Shown in pieces: positions 30,025 through 39,550 of a DNA stretch of 64,000 bases. A model generated the notes under the pieces. The model ran no database searches and was not told where the DNA came from. It saw only the letters and a program-made list of their open reading frames with translations. The position numbers were made by a program, and so were the translations under genes. Positions within the stretch are counted from its first letter, which is position 1, and each line of letters opens with the position of its first letter. This DNA comes from Streptomyces sp. MUM 2J (lineage in GTDB: Bacteria > Actinomycetota > Actinomycetes > Streptomycetales > Streptomycetaceae), in assembly GCF_022414535.1 (NCBI RefSeq), contig NZ_JADWYM010000015.1, positions 62,001 through 126,000 on the forward strand, in the 5' to 3' direction.

Positions 30025-31233
30025 ATGACCGGACGCATAGTCGTCGCGGGCGCCTCGATGGGCGGGCTGCGCGCCGCCGAGCAACTGCGTGCGGCGGGCT
30101 GGACCGGCGCCGTCACGGTCGTCGGCGACGAGCCGCACATGCCGTACAACCGGCCCCCGCTGTCCAAGGAGGTCCTGGCCGGCAAGGAACCCTTCGAGTC
30201 TCTGGCCATCACGCCGAAGGCGGCTGCCGCCGACGTGGAATGGCGGCTGGGGACGAAAGCCGTCGCGGCCCGGCTCGACGAGCGGACCGTCGAACTCGGC
30301 GACGGTTCGTCGCTGTCGTACGACGGCCTGGTGGTCGCCACCGGCATGCGGCCCCGGCGGCTGCGCTGCCCCGGGCCACTCGCCGGGCGCCACACGGTCC
30401 GCACACTCGCCGACGCCCAGGGGCTGCGGGGTGAACTGATCCGGCCCGGTGCGCGCGTGGTGGTCGTCGGTGCCGGGTTCATCGGCTGCGAAGTGGCCGC
30501 CACCGCCGTAGGACTCGGCGTGCGTGAGGTCACCGTCGTCGATCCGCTGCCGCTGCCCATGGTGGGCCCGCTCGGTGAACTGCTGGGTCGCGCGCTGCTG
30601 AAGCGGCACGAGGAGCGCGGGGTGCGCTTCGCGCTGGGCCGGGGAGTCGCCGGGTTCGAGGGCGCCGAACGGGTCGCCGGTGTGGTTCTCGGCGACGGAA
30701 CGGTCCTTCCGGCCGACGTGGTCGTGGAGTCGGTCGGTTCGGCCGCCAACGTCGAGTGGCTGGACGGCAACGGCCTCGACCTGTCCGACGGTGTGCTCAC
30801 CGACGAGCAGTTGCGGGTCGGCGGACGCGCGGATGTCGTCGCGGTCGGCGATGTCGCCCGCTTCCCCAACGCCCGCTACGACGGCGTACCCCGCCGGGTC
30901 GAGCACTGGTCCATTCCCACCGACACGGCCAAGCACGCCGCGAGGGTCCTTGTCGCCCATCTCGCCGGCACAGGACCCGGGTCCGCGCCGTTCGCGCCGC
31001 TGCCCACCTTCTGGAGCGACCAGCACGACTTCCGGCTGCAGTCCTTCGGCGCGCCCGTGCTCGGCAAGGACGACGTGCGGATCCTGGACGGCGACCCGGA
31101 GGGCGACATCCTGGTCGGCTATCACACGGGCGGCCGACTGGTCGGCGTCGTGGCCCTCGGCGGCCGGGCCGCCACCCTGCGCGCCGCCCGCCACCGCGCC
31201 CAGCTGCTCAAGCAGCCCGCCCTCACTGCGTAA
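30025..31233 (+). CDS. FAD-dependent ferredoxin reductase
   Basis: 402 residues of the putidaredoxin-reductase/rubredoxin-reductase family. The FAD loop is 'VVAGASMGGLRAAEQL' (5-20), the NAD loop 'VVVVGAGFIGCEVAA' (about 152-166), and 'VVAVGDVARFPN' is the second FAD motif. It passes electrons from NAD(P)H to the adjacent ferredoxin. Part of a tight operon with the ferredoxin upstream and the ADC-like gene 12 bases downstream. Confidence 0.94.
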   Translation: MTGRIVVAGASMGGLRAAEQLRAAGWTGAVTVVGDEPHMPYNRPPLSKEVLAGKEPFESLAITPKAAAADVEWRLGTKAVAARLDERTVELGDGSSLSYDGLVVATGMRPRRLRCPGPLAGRHTVRTLADAQGLRGELIRPGARVVVVGAGFIGCEVAATAVGLGVREVTVVDPLPLPMVGPLGELLGRALLKRHEERGVRFALGRGVAGFEGAERVAGVVLGDGTVLPADVVVESVGSAANVEWLDGNGLDLSDGVLTDEQLRVGGRADVVAVGDVARFPNARYDGVPRRVEHWSIPTDTAKHAARVLVAHLAGTGPGSAPFAPLPTFWSDQHDFRLQSFGAPVLGKDDVRILDGDPEGDILVGYHTGGRLVGVVALGGRAATLRAARHRAQLLKQPALTA

Positions 31234-31245
31234 GGAAGCCTTGCG

Positions 31246-32052
31246 ATGCCCCCTGTCCGTGGTTACTTCCCTCCCAAGACGGCGAGCGGTACCTCGTCGC
31301 TCATCCCGTCACCGCCGTGGCGGTACTCCGGTGACCTGCTCACCGTCGAGTACCGCACCGACCCCGCCCGCGTGCTCGAACTGCTGCCCGAACCACTGGA
31401 GTTGGCCGACGTCGATCCTGGAGCTGTCGCGCTCGTCTGGGCCGACTGGCAGTCGTGTTCCGCCTCGGGGGAGGAACTGCTCGACCCCGTGCTGGCCCAG
31501 TACAAGGAGGCGTTCGCGGTCGTCCGCTGCAAGTACCGGGGGCAGACCTACAGCCGCTGCGTGTACATCTGGGTCGACAAGGACTTCGCCATCGCCCGGG
31601 GCCTGCATCAGGGCTACCCGAAGAAGCTCGGCTCGATCCACCAGACTCGTCCGCACCCGTACGGTCCCGCCCCGCGCATCGAGGCGGGTGCCCGCTTCGG
31701 CGCAACCCTCGCGGCGGCCGACCGGCGCCTCGCGCAGGCCGTGGTCACGCTGCGGGAGCCGTCCGGGACCAACGGCTTCGTCAACGGCCACCCCATGGCC
31801 CATCACCGCTGGCTGCCCTCCATCGAAAAGGGCAAGGGCCTGGCGCTGGACGAGTTGATCGAGTCCGGTGCGGCCTCCTTCGAGGGCGGGCAGCCCTGGG
31901 TGGGCGAGGCGGAGCTGGAGCTGTTCGACGCCCCCACCGAAGAGCTGGCACGACTGGAGATCCGCGAACCGATCGCCGCCTACCACCGCCAGGTCGGAGT
32001 CGTCTGGGACGGTGGCCGGCTGCTGGAGTCCGGCATGTCCGGCGCCGAGTAA
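31246..32052 (+). CDS. Acetoacetate decarboxylase-like protein
   Basis: 268 residues. 'GLHQGYPKKLGSIH' contains the YPKK motif (K126-K127) that holds the Schiff-base Lys and its pKa-tuning neighbour in acetoacetate decarboxylase. 'SPPWRYSGDLLTVEYRTDP' is the family-typical N-terminus. Many homologues do not decarboxylate acetoacetate but catalyse other Schiff-base chemistry (aldol, hydration, decarboxylation). In this operon it may act on an oxo-acid formed after ring cleavage. AAGGAAG precedes the ATG. Confidence 0.82.
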   Translation: MPPVRGYFPPKTASGTSSLIPSPPWRYSGDLLTVEYRTDPARVLELLPEPLELADVDPGAVALVWADWQSCSASGEELLDPVLAQYKEAFAVVRCKYRGQTYSRCVYIWVDKDFAIARGLHQGYPKKLGSIHQTRPHPYGPAPRIEAGARFGATLAAADRRLAQAVVTLREPSGTNGFVNGHPMAHHRWLPSIEKGKGLALDELIESGAASFEGGQPWVGEAELELFDAPTEELARLEIREPIAAYHRQVGVVWDGGRLLESGMSGAE

Positions 32053-32086
32053 CCGCCTTACCCATCACAGGACTTGGAGACCGGAC

Positions 32087-33550
32087 ATGACCGATCACAC
32101 CCTCACGGTGGCCGGGGTCGCCGTGGACACCCGGCACTGGATAGGTGGCGAGCGCGTCGCCTCCACCGAGACGTTCACCGATGTCTCGCCGATCGACGGA
32201 AGCGCTCTCGGTGAGATCTCCCGGGGCGCCGCGACGGAGGCGGCGGCGGCCGTGGCCGCGGCGCAGGCAGCCTTCCCCGCATGGGCCGCCACCCCCCGCG
32301 CCGAACGCGCGCGCATCCTGCACGCCATCGCCGACGGCGTGGAGAAGCGCCTCGAAGAGCTCGCCATCGTCGAGACCACCGACAACGGCGCCCTCCTGCG
32401 CTCCCACCGCCGCGGTGTCATGCCCCGCGTCGCGTACAACTTCCGCTTCTTCGCCGACTGGCTGATGACGCTCGACCGCGAGGACTTCGCTACGCGCGGC
32501 CACACGAATCACGTGAGCTGGGACCCGGCGGGCCCCTGTGTGCTGATCACGCCGTGGAACGCACCGCTGATGCTGGCGACCTGGAAGGTGGCGCCGGCGC
32601 TGGCCGCGGGCGACACCGTGGTGCTCAAGCCCGCCGAGTGGTCCCCGCTGACCGCCTCTCTGCTGGCCGACATCGCCGCCGAGGCCGGGCTGCCGGCCGG
32701 CGTCCTGAACGTCGTGCAGGGTTACGGCGCCGAGATCGGCGACGCCCTGACCTCGGCTCCCGAAGTGCGCCGGATCAGCTTCACCGGTTCCGTGCCGACG
32801 GCCAGGCGGATCATGGAGTCGGCCGCGGCGAACCTGACCCCGCTCAGTCTCGAACTCGGTGGCAAGTCGCCCCTGCTGGTGTTCGCGGACGCCGATCTGG
32901 ACCTGGCGGTCGACCTGGCGGTGGAGCAGTACGACAACGCCGGGCAGGTCTGCCTCGCCGCGACCCGCATCCTGGTCGAGGAACCGGTCGCCGAGGAGTT
33001 CACGCGCCGGTTCGTGGAGAGGGCCGGGCAGCTCACGCAAGGTGACCCCCGGGACGAGGCCACCGACATCGGGCCCACCATCCACCCCCGCCAGCTGGAG
33101 AAGATCGACGGATTCGTACGGCGGGCCGTCGCGAACGGAGCCCGCGTGGTCGTCGGCGGACATCCCGAGGGCGGGCAGTACTACGCGCCGACCCTGATCA
33201 CCGACGTCGCCCAGGACTCCGAGATCGTCCAGGAGGAGGTCTTCGGACCGGTCCTCACCCTCCAGACCTTCACCGACGAGGACGAGGCCGTACGGCTCGC
33301 CAACGACACCCGCTTCGGGCTCGCCGCCACCCTCGCCACCGGCGACCCCGAGCGTGCCCGGCGCGTCACCGCGCAACTGGTCGCGGGCACCGTCTGGGTC
33401 AACTGCTTCTTCGTACGCGACCTCCGGGCGCCCTTCGGCGGCTCCCGCCACTCCGGTGTCGGCCGCGAGGGCGGTACCTGGAGCTTCGACTTCTACTGCG
33501 ACCTGAAGAACACCGTCACCGCGCCGAAGGGATTCAAGGACCATGGGTGA
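32087..33550 (+). CDS. Aldehyde dehydrogenase, HpaE/CHMS-dehydrogenase-like
   Basis: 487 residues. Catalytic residues are E256 in 'LELGGKSP' and C289 in 'NAGQVCLAATR'; 'ITPWNAPLMLATWKVAPALA' binds NAD. Its neighbours are an extradiol dioxygenase and an FAH-family enzyme, the set that processes 5-carboxymethyl-2-hydroxymuconate semialdehyde in homoprotocatechuate degradation, so oxidation of the ring-cleavage semialdehyde is the natural job. Its last eight bases overlap the dioxygenase gene. Confidence 0.87.
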   Translation: MTDHTLTVAGVAVDTRHWIGGERVASTETFTDVSPIDGSALGEISRGAATEAAAAVAAAQAAFPAWAATPRAERARILHAIADGVEKRLEELAIVETTDNGALLRSHRRGVMPRVAYNFRFFADWLMTLDREDFATRGHTNHVSWDPAGPCVLITPWNAPLMLATWKVAPALAAGDTVVLKPAEWSPLTASLLADIAAEAGLPAGVLNVVQGYGAEIGDALTSAPEVRRISFTGSVPTARRIMESAAANLTPLSLELGGKSPLLVFADADLDLAVDLAVEQYDNAGQVCLAATRILVEEPVAEEFTRRFVERAGQLTQGDPRDEATDIGPTIHPRQLEKIDGFVRRAVANGARVVVGGHPEGGQYYAPTLITDVAQDSEIVQEEVFGPVLTLQTFTDEDEAVRLANDTRFGLAATLATGDPERARRVTAQLVAGTVWVNCFFVRDLRAPFGGSRHSGVGREGGTWSFDFYCDLKNTVTAPKGFKDHG

Positions 33551-34481
33551 GATCGTCGGGGCCGGGCTCCTCGCCCATGTCCCCACCATCATGCTGCCGA
33601 AGGCCGACCGCCTCGAACTCAACGAGGGCAAGGAGATCACCCTCGTCACCGGTCTGGAGCAGCTCCGCAAGGAGGTCTTCGAGCGCGACGACTACGACAC
33701 CGTCGTCGTCCTGGACTCCCACTGGGCCACCACCGTCGAGTTCGTCGTCACCGCCCAGCACCGCAGGGCCGGGCTGTTCACCTCCGAGGAACTGCCGCGC
33801 GGCATGTGCCGGATGCCGTACGACTTCCCCGGCGACCCCGAACTCGCCCGCAACGTCGAGAAGTCCGCCGACCAGCACGGTACCTGGATCACCGCGATCG
33901 ACGACGCGTACCTGCCGGTCTACTACGCCACCGTCAACCTCTGGAAGTACCTCGGCGAGGGCCTGCCGGACAAGCGGTGGGTGACCATCGGCGTCTGCCA
34001 GACCGGTGACATGGAGGACCACCTGCGTCTCGGGCGCGCGCTCGCCGACGGCATCGCCGCCACCCCTGGGCGCCGGGTCCTCCTCGTCGCCTCCGGCGCG
34101 CTGTCGCACACCTTCTGGCCGCTGCGCGAACTGCGCGACCACGAGGCCAGCGACCCGGTGCACATCTTCACCCCTCAGGCGCGCGAGGCCGACCGCGAGC
34201 GCATCGCCTGGTTCGGGGAGGGCCGCCACGACAAGGTCCTCGACACCATGGACGAGTTCTGGAAGTACAAGCCCGAGGCGAAGTTCTTCCACTACCTGAT
34301 GATGGCCGGCGCCCTCGGTGAGCAGGCGTGCGTCGCCAAGGCCCGCCAGTACGGCGAGTACGAGAACTCGATAGGAACCGGCCAGGTCCACCTCTGGTTC
34401 GACCGCCCGGCCGACGGCTGGACCGGCACCGGCCGGCCGGCCGCCTCCCCGTCCCCGCGCACCCCCCACAGCCGTATCTAG
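33543..34481 (+). CDS. Class III extradiol ring-cleavage dioxygenase (HpaD/LigB-like)
   Basis: 312 residues of the LigB superfamily, which uses non-heme Fe(II). Candidate metal His residues are in 'LLAHVPTIML' and 'LDSHWATTVEF'; 'SGALSHTFWPLRELRDHE' holds a conserved active-site His. The overall look and length match homoprotocatechuate 2,3-dioxygenases of the LigB type. It should open a catechol ring between C2 and C3. Start ATG overlaps the ALDH stop, so the two are coupled. The exact catechol is not provable from sequence. Confidence 0.85.
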   Translation: MGEIVGAGLLAHVPTIMLPKADRLELNEGKEITLVTGLEQLRKEVFERDDYDTVVVLDSHWATTVEFVVTAQHRRAGLFTSEELPRGMCRMPYDFPGDPELARNVEKSADQHGTWITAIDDAYLPVYYATVNLWKYLGEGLPDKRWVTIGVCQTGDMEDHLRLGRALADGIAATPGRRVLLVASGALSHTFWPLRELRDHEASDPVHIFTPQAREADRERIAWFGEGRHDKVLDTMDEFWKYKPEAKFFHYLMMAGALGEQACVAKARQYGEYENSIGTGQVHLWFDRPADGWTGTGRPAASPSPRTPHSRI

Positions 34482-34490
34482 GAGCCTGGC

Positions 34491-35336
34491 ATGCCCGAAT
34501 ACCGCCGCATCCTGCTGGATGGCGCCGCCGTCGAGGTCACCGTCGACGGGGACGAACTCGTCGCCGGGGACGGCCGCCGCACCAAGATCGAGGAAGCCAG
34601 GCATCTGCCCCCGGTCGTCCCGTCCAAGATCATCGCGGTCCACCTCAACCACTCCAGCCGTGTCGACGAGTTCCAGATCGAACTCCCCGGCACACCCACC
34701 TACTTCCACAAGCCGACCTCCGCCCTCAACTCCCACAGAGGCGCGATCGTCCGTCCCGAGGGCTGCACCTGGCTCAACTACGAGGGCGAGGTCGCCATCG
34801 TCATCGGAAAGACCGCGCGGAACATCCCTCCGGACCAGGCCGGCGCGTACATCGCGGGCTACACGATCGCCAACGACTACGGCCTGCACGACTTCCGCGA
34901 CACCGACGCGGGCTCCATGCTCCGGGTCAAGGGCTCCGACACCCTGTGCCCGCTCGGGCCGGGCCTGGTCACCGACTGGGACTTCCACGGCAAGACGCTG
35001 CGCACGTACGTCAACGGCGAGGTCGCCCAGGACGGTTCGACCGACGAGATGACGTGGGACATGCACTACCTCGTCGCCGACATCGCCCGCACCATCACCC
35101 TCCACCCCGGCGACGTCCTGCTGTCGGGCACCCCGGCCAACTCCCGCCCCGTCCAGCCGGGCGACGTCGTCGAGGTGGAGGTCGAAGGCCTCGGCCGCCT
35201 CACCAACCACATCGTCACCGGCCCCACCCCCGTCCGCACCGACGTGGGCGCCCAGCCCACCGAGTCCGAGGAGGTGCTGTCCACCGCGCTCGGTGGCGAC
35301 TGGGAACTCCGCGGCATCCGCCCGCCCCGGCGCTGA
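34491..35336 (+). CDS. Fumarylacetoacetate hydrolase family enzyme (HpcE-like)
   Basis: 281 residues. The FAH-fold metal ligands lie in 'NYEGEVAIVIGK' (ExE) and 'NDYGLHDFR' (Asp). 'KIIAVHLNHSSRVDE' and 'GDVLLSGTPANSRPVQPGD' are typical. In the meta-cleavage pathway such enzymes isomerise or decarboxylate the muconate-derived diacid. TAGGAG lies upstream. It is ten bases after the dioxygenase gene and ends the enzyme part of the operon. Confidence 0.9.
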   Translation: MPEYRRILLDGAAVEVTVDGDELVAGDGRRTKIEEARHLPPVVPSKIIAVHLNHSSRVDEFQIELPGTPTYFHKPTSALNSHRGAIVRPEGCTWLNYEGEVAIVIGKTARNIPPDQAGAYIAGYTIANDYGLHDFRDTDAGSMLRVKGSDTLCPLGPGLVTDWDFHGKTLRTYVNGEVAQDGSTDEMTWDMHYLVADIARTITLHPGDVLLSGTPANSRPVQPGDVVEVEVEGLGRLTNHIVTGPTPVRTDVGAQPTESEEVLSTALGGDWELRGIRPPRR

Positions 35337-35483
35337 TGCCGCCCACCGGACCGCGCCGCACCGGGCATGACGGAGGACGTCGCCCGGTGCCGCGCTTCCG
35401 GCGGACGCTGCCCGGGGCCCGGCACCGTCCCGCCCCTGGTCCGGCCCGTTCCCGGACATGGCGCGGCGGGTAGGGTCGCCCCC

Positions 35484-36125
35484 ATGACCGACTCCGCCGA
35501 GCCCCCTGACGGGCGCAAGCCGCGCAAGAGGCGCATGAACTACGGCGAGGGCCGTGAGGCCCTGCTCAACGCGGCTGTGCGGGTCGTGGCCCGCGGTGGG
35601 CTGCGCAAGCTCACCTACCGGGCGGTCGCGGAGGAGGCGGGCACCACACACGGGCTGGTCGTGCACCACTTCGGCTCGCGGGACGCCCTCATCGAGGAGG
35701 CGCTCGCACACGCGATCCGCACCTCGCTGAACACCAGCGCGCTCGAACCGGGCACCGGCAAGGTCGCGGACTTCTCGGCGGGAGTCTCCGAGATGGTCAC
35801 CGCCGATCCGGACATACAGGCTTTCCAGTACGAGCTGCTGCTGGAGGCCCGGCGCCGCCCCGAACTGCTGACGCACCTGCGAGCCCTGTACGACGAGTAC
35901 TTCGACGCCACCGCGCGCGAGCTGTCCCGCATGCTGCCCGACGGCGCCGACCGCTCGCTCACCCGGCTCGTCTTCGCCGCCCTGGACGGCCTCGTGCTGC
36001 ACCAGCTCGTGTTCGGCGGCCCCGAGACCACCGACGCCGCCATCGAGAAGCTGCGCACCCTGCTTCGGCTGCTCGCCGCCGAAGAGCACACCGACTCGAA
36101 GTCCGAGGACGGGCCGCACGACTGA
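35484..36125 (+). CDS. TetR-family regulator
   Basis: 213 residues. The HTH is 'LTYRAVAEEAGTTHGLVVHHF' region (about 42-62), after a basic N-terminus. The ligand domain is all-helical with no informative motif. It lies 147 bases after the FAH gene and before a strong terminator, probably with its own promoter. It could sense a pathway intermediate; the 18-bp dyads of the island fit the MarR gene better because one sits at that gene's own promoter. Confidence 0.9.
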   Translation: MTDSAEPPDGRKPRKRRMNYGEGREALLNAAVRVVARGGLRKLTYRAVAEEAGTTHGLVVHHFGSRDALIEEALAHAIRTSLNTSALEPGTGKVADFSAGVSEMVTADPDIQAFQYELLLEARRRPELLTHLRALYDEYFDATARELSRMLPDGADRSLTRLVFAALDGLVLHQLVFGGPETTDAAIEKLRTLLRLLAAEEHTDSKSEDGPHD

Positions 36126-36141
36126 CTCCGCCCCGCACCTC

Positions 36142-36176
36142 ACGAGGCCCTGGACGTCCGTCGTCCAGGGCCTCGT
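36142..36176 (+). terminator. Terminator after the TetR gene
   Basis: A perfect 15-bp stem, ACGAGGCCCTGGACG (36142-36156) with its complement at 36162-36176, and a five-base loop. It lies 16 bases after the stop codon. Confidence 0.88.
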
Positions 36177-36298
36177 CCGTAGGCATCCGGCCCTCCTCCG
36201 TACCCCTGCGGCCGCGCAGGGCGCCCTGCTGCCGGATCTCGCCGTTGTCACGGTCGCGTAAGGAACCGGGAGACGCCCGGGAATCCGGTCGCAACCCC

Positions 36299-36353
36299 TT
36301 GTCAAACGGATAGTTCCAGCCCACTATGAGGCAACTCGTTTGGCCTGAAACGA
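36299..36353 (+). promoter_or_regulatory. Permease promoter with island operator C
   Basis: TTGTCA (36299-36304), 17 bases, CACTAT (36322-36327). The dyad TCGTTTGG-CC-TGAAACGA (36336-36353) sits right at the expected transcription start. The short GTCAAACGG at 36301 may be a half-site. Confidence 0.75.
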
Positions 36354-36384
36354 AAACTTCTCCCCTCCCTGGCAGGTGATCCGA

Positions 36385-37845
36385 GTGGACAGCCCGACGG
36401 CGGTCAGAAACCAGACCGCGCCCGACGCCTCCACCGCAGGCAAGCTCAAGCCCAACTCCCTCGGCGTTCTGGGCATCCTCTTCTTCGTCCTCTCCGCCCA
36501 GGCGCCGCTGACCGGCATCGCGGGCGCCGTCCCCATCGCCGTCGCCCTCGGCAACGGCGCCGGCGCCCCCGCCGCCTACGTGGCGGCCGGTGTGATCACC
36601 CTGCTGTTCTCGGTCGGGTTCGTCGCCATGGGCCGGCACGTCGTGGACGCCGGCGCCTTCTACACGTACATCGGCAAGGGCCTCGGACGGCACCTCGGTA
36701 CCGGCAGCGCGGGGGTCGCGCTGTTCGCCTACTGTGCGATCCAGGCCGCCATGTACGGCCTCTACGGGGCGACCGTGAGCGGGCTGCTGACGCACTACAC
36801 GGGGGCGCAGGTGCCGTGGTGGGTCTGCGCCCTGGTGACCATGGCGATCGTCCAGGTACTGGGAGCCGCAGGCATCGAGATGGGCGCCAAGGTGCTGGCC
36901 GTCTTCGTGCTGGCGGAGTTCAGCATCCTGAGCGTCTTCGCGCTGGTCACCCTGTTCAAGGGCGGCGGACCCGAGGGGCTCGGCTTCACGGGCTCGTTCT
37001 CGCCGGCTGCGGTCGTCCAGGGGGCGCCGGGCGTGGCGATGATGTTCGCCGTGGCGTCGATGGTCGGCTTCGAGGCCACCGCGATCTACGGCGAGGAGGC
37101 GCGTGAACCCCGCAAGACGGTCCCGCGGGCCACCTACCTGGCCGTCGCCTGCGTCACCGGCTTCTTCAGCTTCGCCTCCTGGATGCTGGTCTCCTCCTAC
37201 GGCGCCTCGAAGGCGACCGAGGCCGCGGGCAGCGCACTGCAGAGCGGTGACTCGACGGCCTTCGTCTTCATGCCGATCGCCGGCCTCTTCGGCACCTGGG
37301 TGAATGACGTCCTGCCCGTCCTGCTGGCCACCTCACTCTTCGCCGGCATCCTCGCCTTCCACAACTCCGCCAACCGCTACCTGTTCTCGCTCAGCCGCGA
37401 CGGGCTGCTGCCCCGCAAGCTGTCGGCGATCAACCGCCGCCACTCGCCCGGCGTGGCCGGCGGCGTCCAAACCGCCATCGCCGTCGCACTGGTCCTCCCC
37501 TTCGCGCTGACCGGCAGGGACCCGGTGCTCTACCTGTTCTCCTGGGGCAGCGGGGTGGCCGTCCTCGCGATCATGCTGATGTACCTGCTGACCTCGATCT
37601 CCGTGATCGTCTTCTTCCGCCGCGACCGCCTGGACACCCGGCCGTGGAACACGCTGATCGCCCCGGCCCTGGGCGCGCTCGGTATCGTCGGCGCCATCTG
37701 GCTGATCGTCGAGAACTTCACCATGCTCGTCGGCGGTGAGGGCGGCACCGCCCTCTGGCTTGCACTCACCGTCCCCGCCGTCCTGGCCGTGGGTGTCGCC
37801 GCGGCCCGGCTGACCCGCGACAGGACCGCGGCCACCAACGGCTGA
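36385..37845 (+). CDS. APC-superfamily amino acid/amine permease
   Basis: 486 residues with about twelve membrane helices. 'KPNSLGVLGILFFVLSAQAP' opens the domain; 'MVGFEATAIYGEEAREPRKTVPRATY' region is the typical APC loop after helix 6. It is likely a proton-coupled importer of the amine substrate, like PuuP. The GTG at 36385 with GGCAGG eight bases upstream is preferred to a GTG three codons earlier. It has its own promoter, operator and terminator. Confidence 0.9.
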   Translation: MDSPTAVRNQTAPDASTAGKLKPNSLGVLGILFFVLSAQAPLTGIAGAVPIAVALGNGAGAPAAYVAAGVITLLFSVGFVAMGRHVVDAGAFYTYIGKGLGRHLGTGSAGVALFAYCAIQAAMYGLYGATVSGLLTHYTGAQVPWWVCALVTMAIVQVLGAAGIEMGAKVLAVFVLAEFSILSVFALVTLFKGGGPEGLGFTGSFSPAAVVQGAPGVAMMFAVASMVGFEATAIYGEEAREPRKTVPRATYLAVACVTGFFSFASWMLVSSYGASKATEAAGSALQSGDSTAFVFMPIAGLFGTWVNDVLPVLLATSLFAGILAFHNSANRYLFSLSRDGLLPRKLSAINRRHSPGVAGGVQTAIAVALVLPFALTGRDPVLYLFSWGSGVAVLAIMLMYLLTSISVIVFFRRDRLDTRPWNTLIAPALGALGIVGAIWLIVENFTMLVGGEGGTALWLALTVPAVLAVGVAAARLTRDRTAATNG

Positions 37846-37872
37846 CGTGCACGTCGGCCGCTCAGCGGGCCG

Positions 37873-37913
37873 GCCTGCCGCCTGGTCGAGGAACCGTGGA
37901 CCAGGCGGCAGGC
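37873..37913 (+). terminator. Terminator after the permease gene
   Basis: A perfect 15-bp stem, GCCTGCCGCCTGGTC (37873-37887) with its complement at 37899-37913, around an 11-base loop, starting 27 bases after the stop codon. Confidence 0.85.
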
Positions 37914-38023
37914 GTCCACCCGGGCGGTTGACTCCATGGCCCGACTCGGTGACGCCCTCCCGGGGTGCGCGGGCCTGCCGGATCGATCCCGTGAGCCGTT
38001 GTGGCGGCTCCACGCCCAGACTG

Positions 38024-38041
38024 TCGTTTGGGTTCAAACAT
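38024..38041. promoter_or_regulatory. Island operator D (second ALDH operon)
   Basis: TCGTTTGG-GT-TCAAACAT, a diverged copy of the 18-bp dyad, ending five bases before the TTTTTGGAGG ribosome site. No clean -35/-10 pair is visible upstream. Confidence 0.6.
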
Positions 38042-38059
38042 TCTTTTTGGAGGTCCCGC

Positions 38060-39550
38060 ATGCCGCACGTCACCCACGAGGAGTGGATGCGTCGCGCCGA
38101 GTTCCTGGACCTGTCCGGTGCCCATCACATCGACGGCGCGGACGAGGACGGCGGAGGAGCGACCTTCGCCGCCGTCTCGCCCCGTGACGGGCAGGTGCTC
38201 ACCGAGGTCGCCGACGGGGGCACGGCCGAGGTGAACGCGGCCGTGGCCGCCGCCCGCCGGGCCTTCGACACCGGGCCCTGGCCGCGCCTCGCGCCCGCCG
38301 AGCGCGGCCGGGTGCTGCTGCGCATCGCCGAGCTGCTCCAGGAACGGCGTGAGGAGGCCGCGCTCACCGTCAGCCTGGAGATGGGCAAGCCCATCGCCGA
38401 CGCGTACGAGATCGAACTGCGCGCCGTCGTCGACACCTTCCGCTGGTACGGCCAGCTGGCCGACAAGCTCACCGACGAGTCCCCGCACACCGCGCCGGAC
38501 GCCCTCGCGCTGGTCACCCGGGAACCGGCCGGTGTGGTCGGCGCCGTCGTGCCGTGGAACTTCCCGCTGACGCTGTCCGGCTGGAAGGTGGCCCCGGCGC
38601 TGGCCGCCGGCTGCACGGTCGTACTGAAGCCGTCGGAGAACTCGCCCCTGTCCGCACTGTTGCTGGGCCGGATCGCGACCGAGGCCGGACTGCCGCCGGG
38701 CGTGCTCAACGTCGTGGGCGGCCTCGGTCCGGTGGCTGGCCGGGCCCTCGGCCGCCATCCCGACGTCGACGTCCTGGCCTTCACCGGCTCCACCGCCGTC
38801 GGCCGCCACTTCCTGCGCTACGCGGCCGACTCCAACCTCAAGCGGGTCTGGCTGGAACTGGGCGGCAAGTCGCCCAACATCATCCTCCCCGACGCCCCCG
38901 ACCTGGAGAAGGCCGCAGCCACCGCGGCCTGGGGCATCTTCTTCAACCAGGGCGAGATGTGCACCGCCCCCTCCCGGCTCCTCGTACACACCTCCATCGC
39001 CGAACAGGTCACCGACTCCGTCGTACGACGGGCACGCGAGCTGCGGATCGGCGACCCGCTCGACCCCGCCACCGAGATGGGCGCCCTGGCCGGCGACGGC
39101 CACCTCAGGCGCGTACAGGACCACATCGACGCCGGCCGGCGGGAGGGTGCCCGCCTGCGCGCCGGCGGTGAGCGCATCCTCACCGGCACCGGCGGCAGCT
39201 TCCTCGCACCGACCGTCTTCGACCACGTGGGCCCGGGCATGCGGCTGGCCCGCGAGGAGATCTTCGGCCCCGTGCTGTCCGTCCTGACCTTCGACGACCT
39301 GGACGAGGCGGTACGGCTGGCCAACGCCACCGAGTACGGCCTCGCCGCCGGCCTGTGGACCTCCGACCTGTCCACCGCTCACCGGGTCTCCCGCGCCCTG
39401 AGGGCCGGCACGGTCTGGGTCAACTGCTACGAGGAGGGCGACCTGACCGTTCCCTTCGGCGGCATGAAGCAGTCCGGCAACGGCCGCGACAAGTCCGCCC
39501 ACGCCCTGGAGAAGTACACCGAACTCAAGACCACCTGGATCCAGCTGTGA
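38060..39550 (+). CDS. Aldehyde dehydrogenase, PuuC-like
   Basis: 496 residues. Catalytic E266 in 'LELGGKSP' and C301 in 'NQGEMCTAPSR', NAD motif 'VVPWNFPLTLSGWKVAPALA'. The N-terminus and 'SSGNGRDKS'-like end ('QSGNGRDKSAHALEKYTELK') match gamma-glutamyl-aminoaldehyde/betaine-aldehyde dehydrogenases. TTTGGAGG precedes the ATG. Its stop overlaps by four bases the start of the PuuD-like gene, so it probably produces the gamma-glutamyl acid that PuuD then hydrolyses. Confidence 0.9.
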   Translation: MPHVTHEEWMRRAEFLDLSGAHHIDGADEDGGGATFAAVSPRDGQVLTEVADGGTAEVNAAVAAARRAFDTGPWPRLAPAERGRVLLRIAELLQERREEAALTVSLEMGKPIADAYEIELRAVVDTFRWYGQLADKLTDESPHTAPDALALVTREPAGVVGAVVPWNFPLTLSGWKVAPALAAGCTVVLKPSENSPLSALLLGRIATEAGLPPGVLNVVGGLGPVAGRALGRHPDVDVLAFTGSTAVGRHFLRYAADSNLKRVWLELGGKSPNIILPDAPDLEKAAATAAWGIFFNQGEMCTAPSRLLVHTSIAEQVTDSVVRRARELRIGDPLDPATEMGALAGDGHLRRVQDHIDAGRREGARLRAGGERILTGTGGSFLAPTVFDHVGPGMRLAREEIFGPVLSVLTFDDLDEAVRLANATEYGLAAGLWTSDLSTAHRVSRALRAGTVWVNCYEEGDLTVPFGGMKQSGNGRDKSAHALEKYTELKTTWIQL

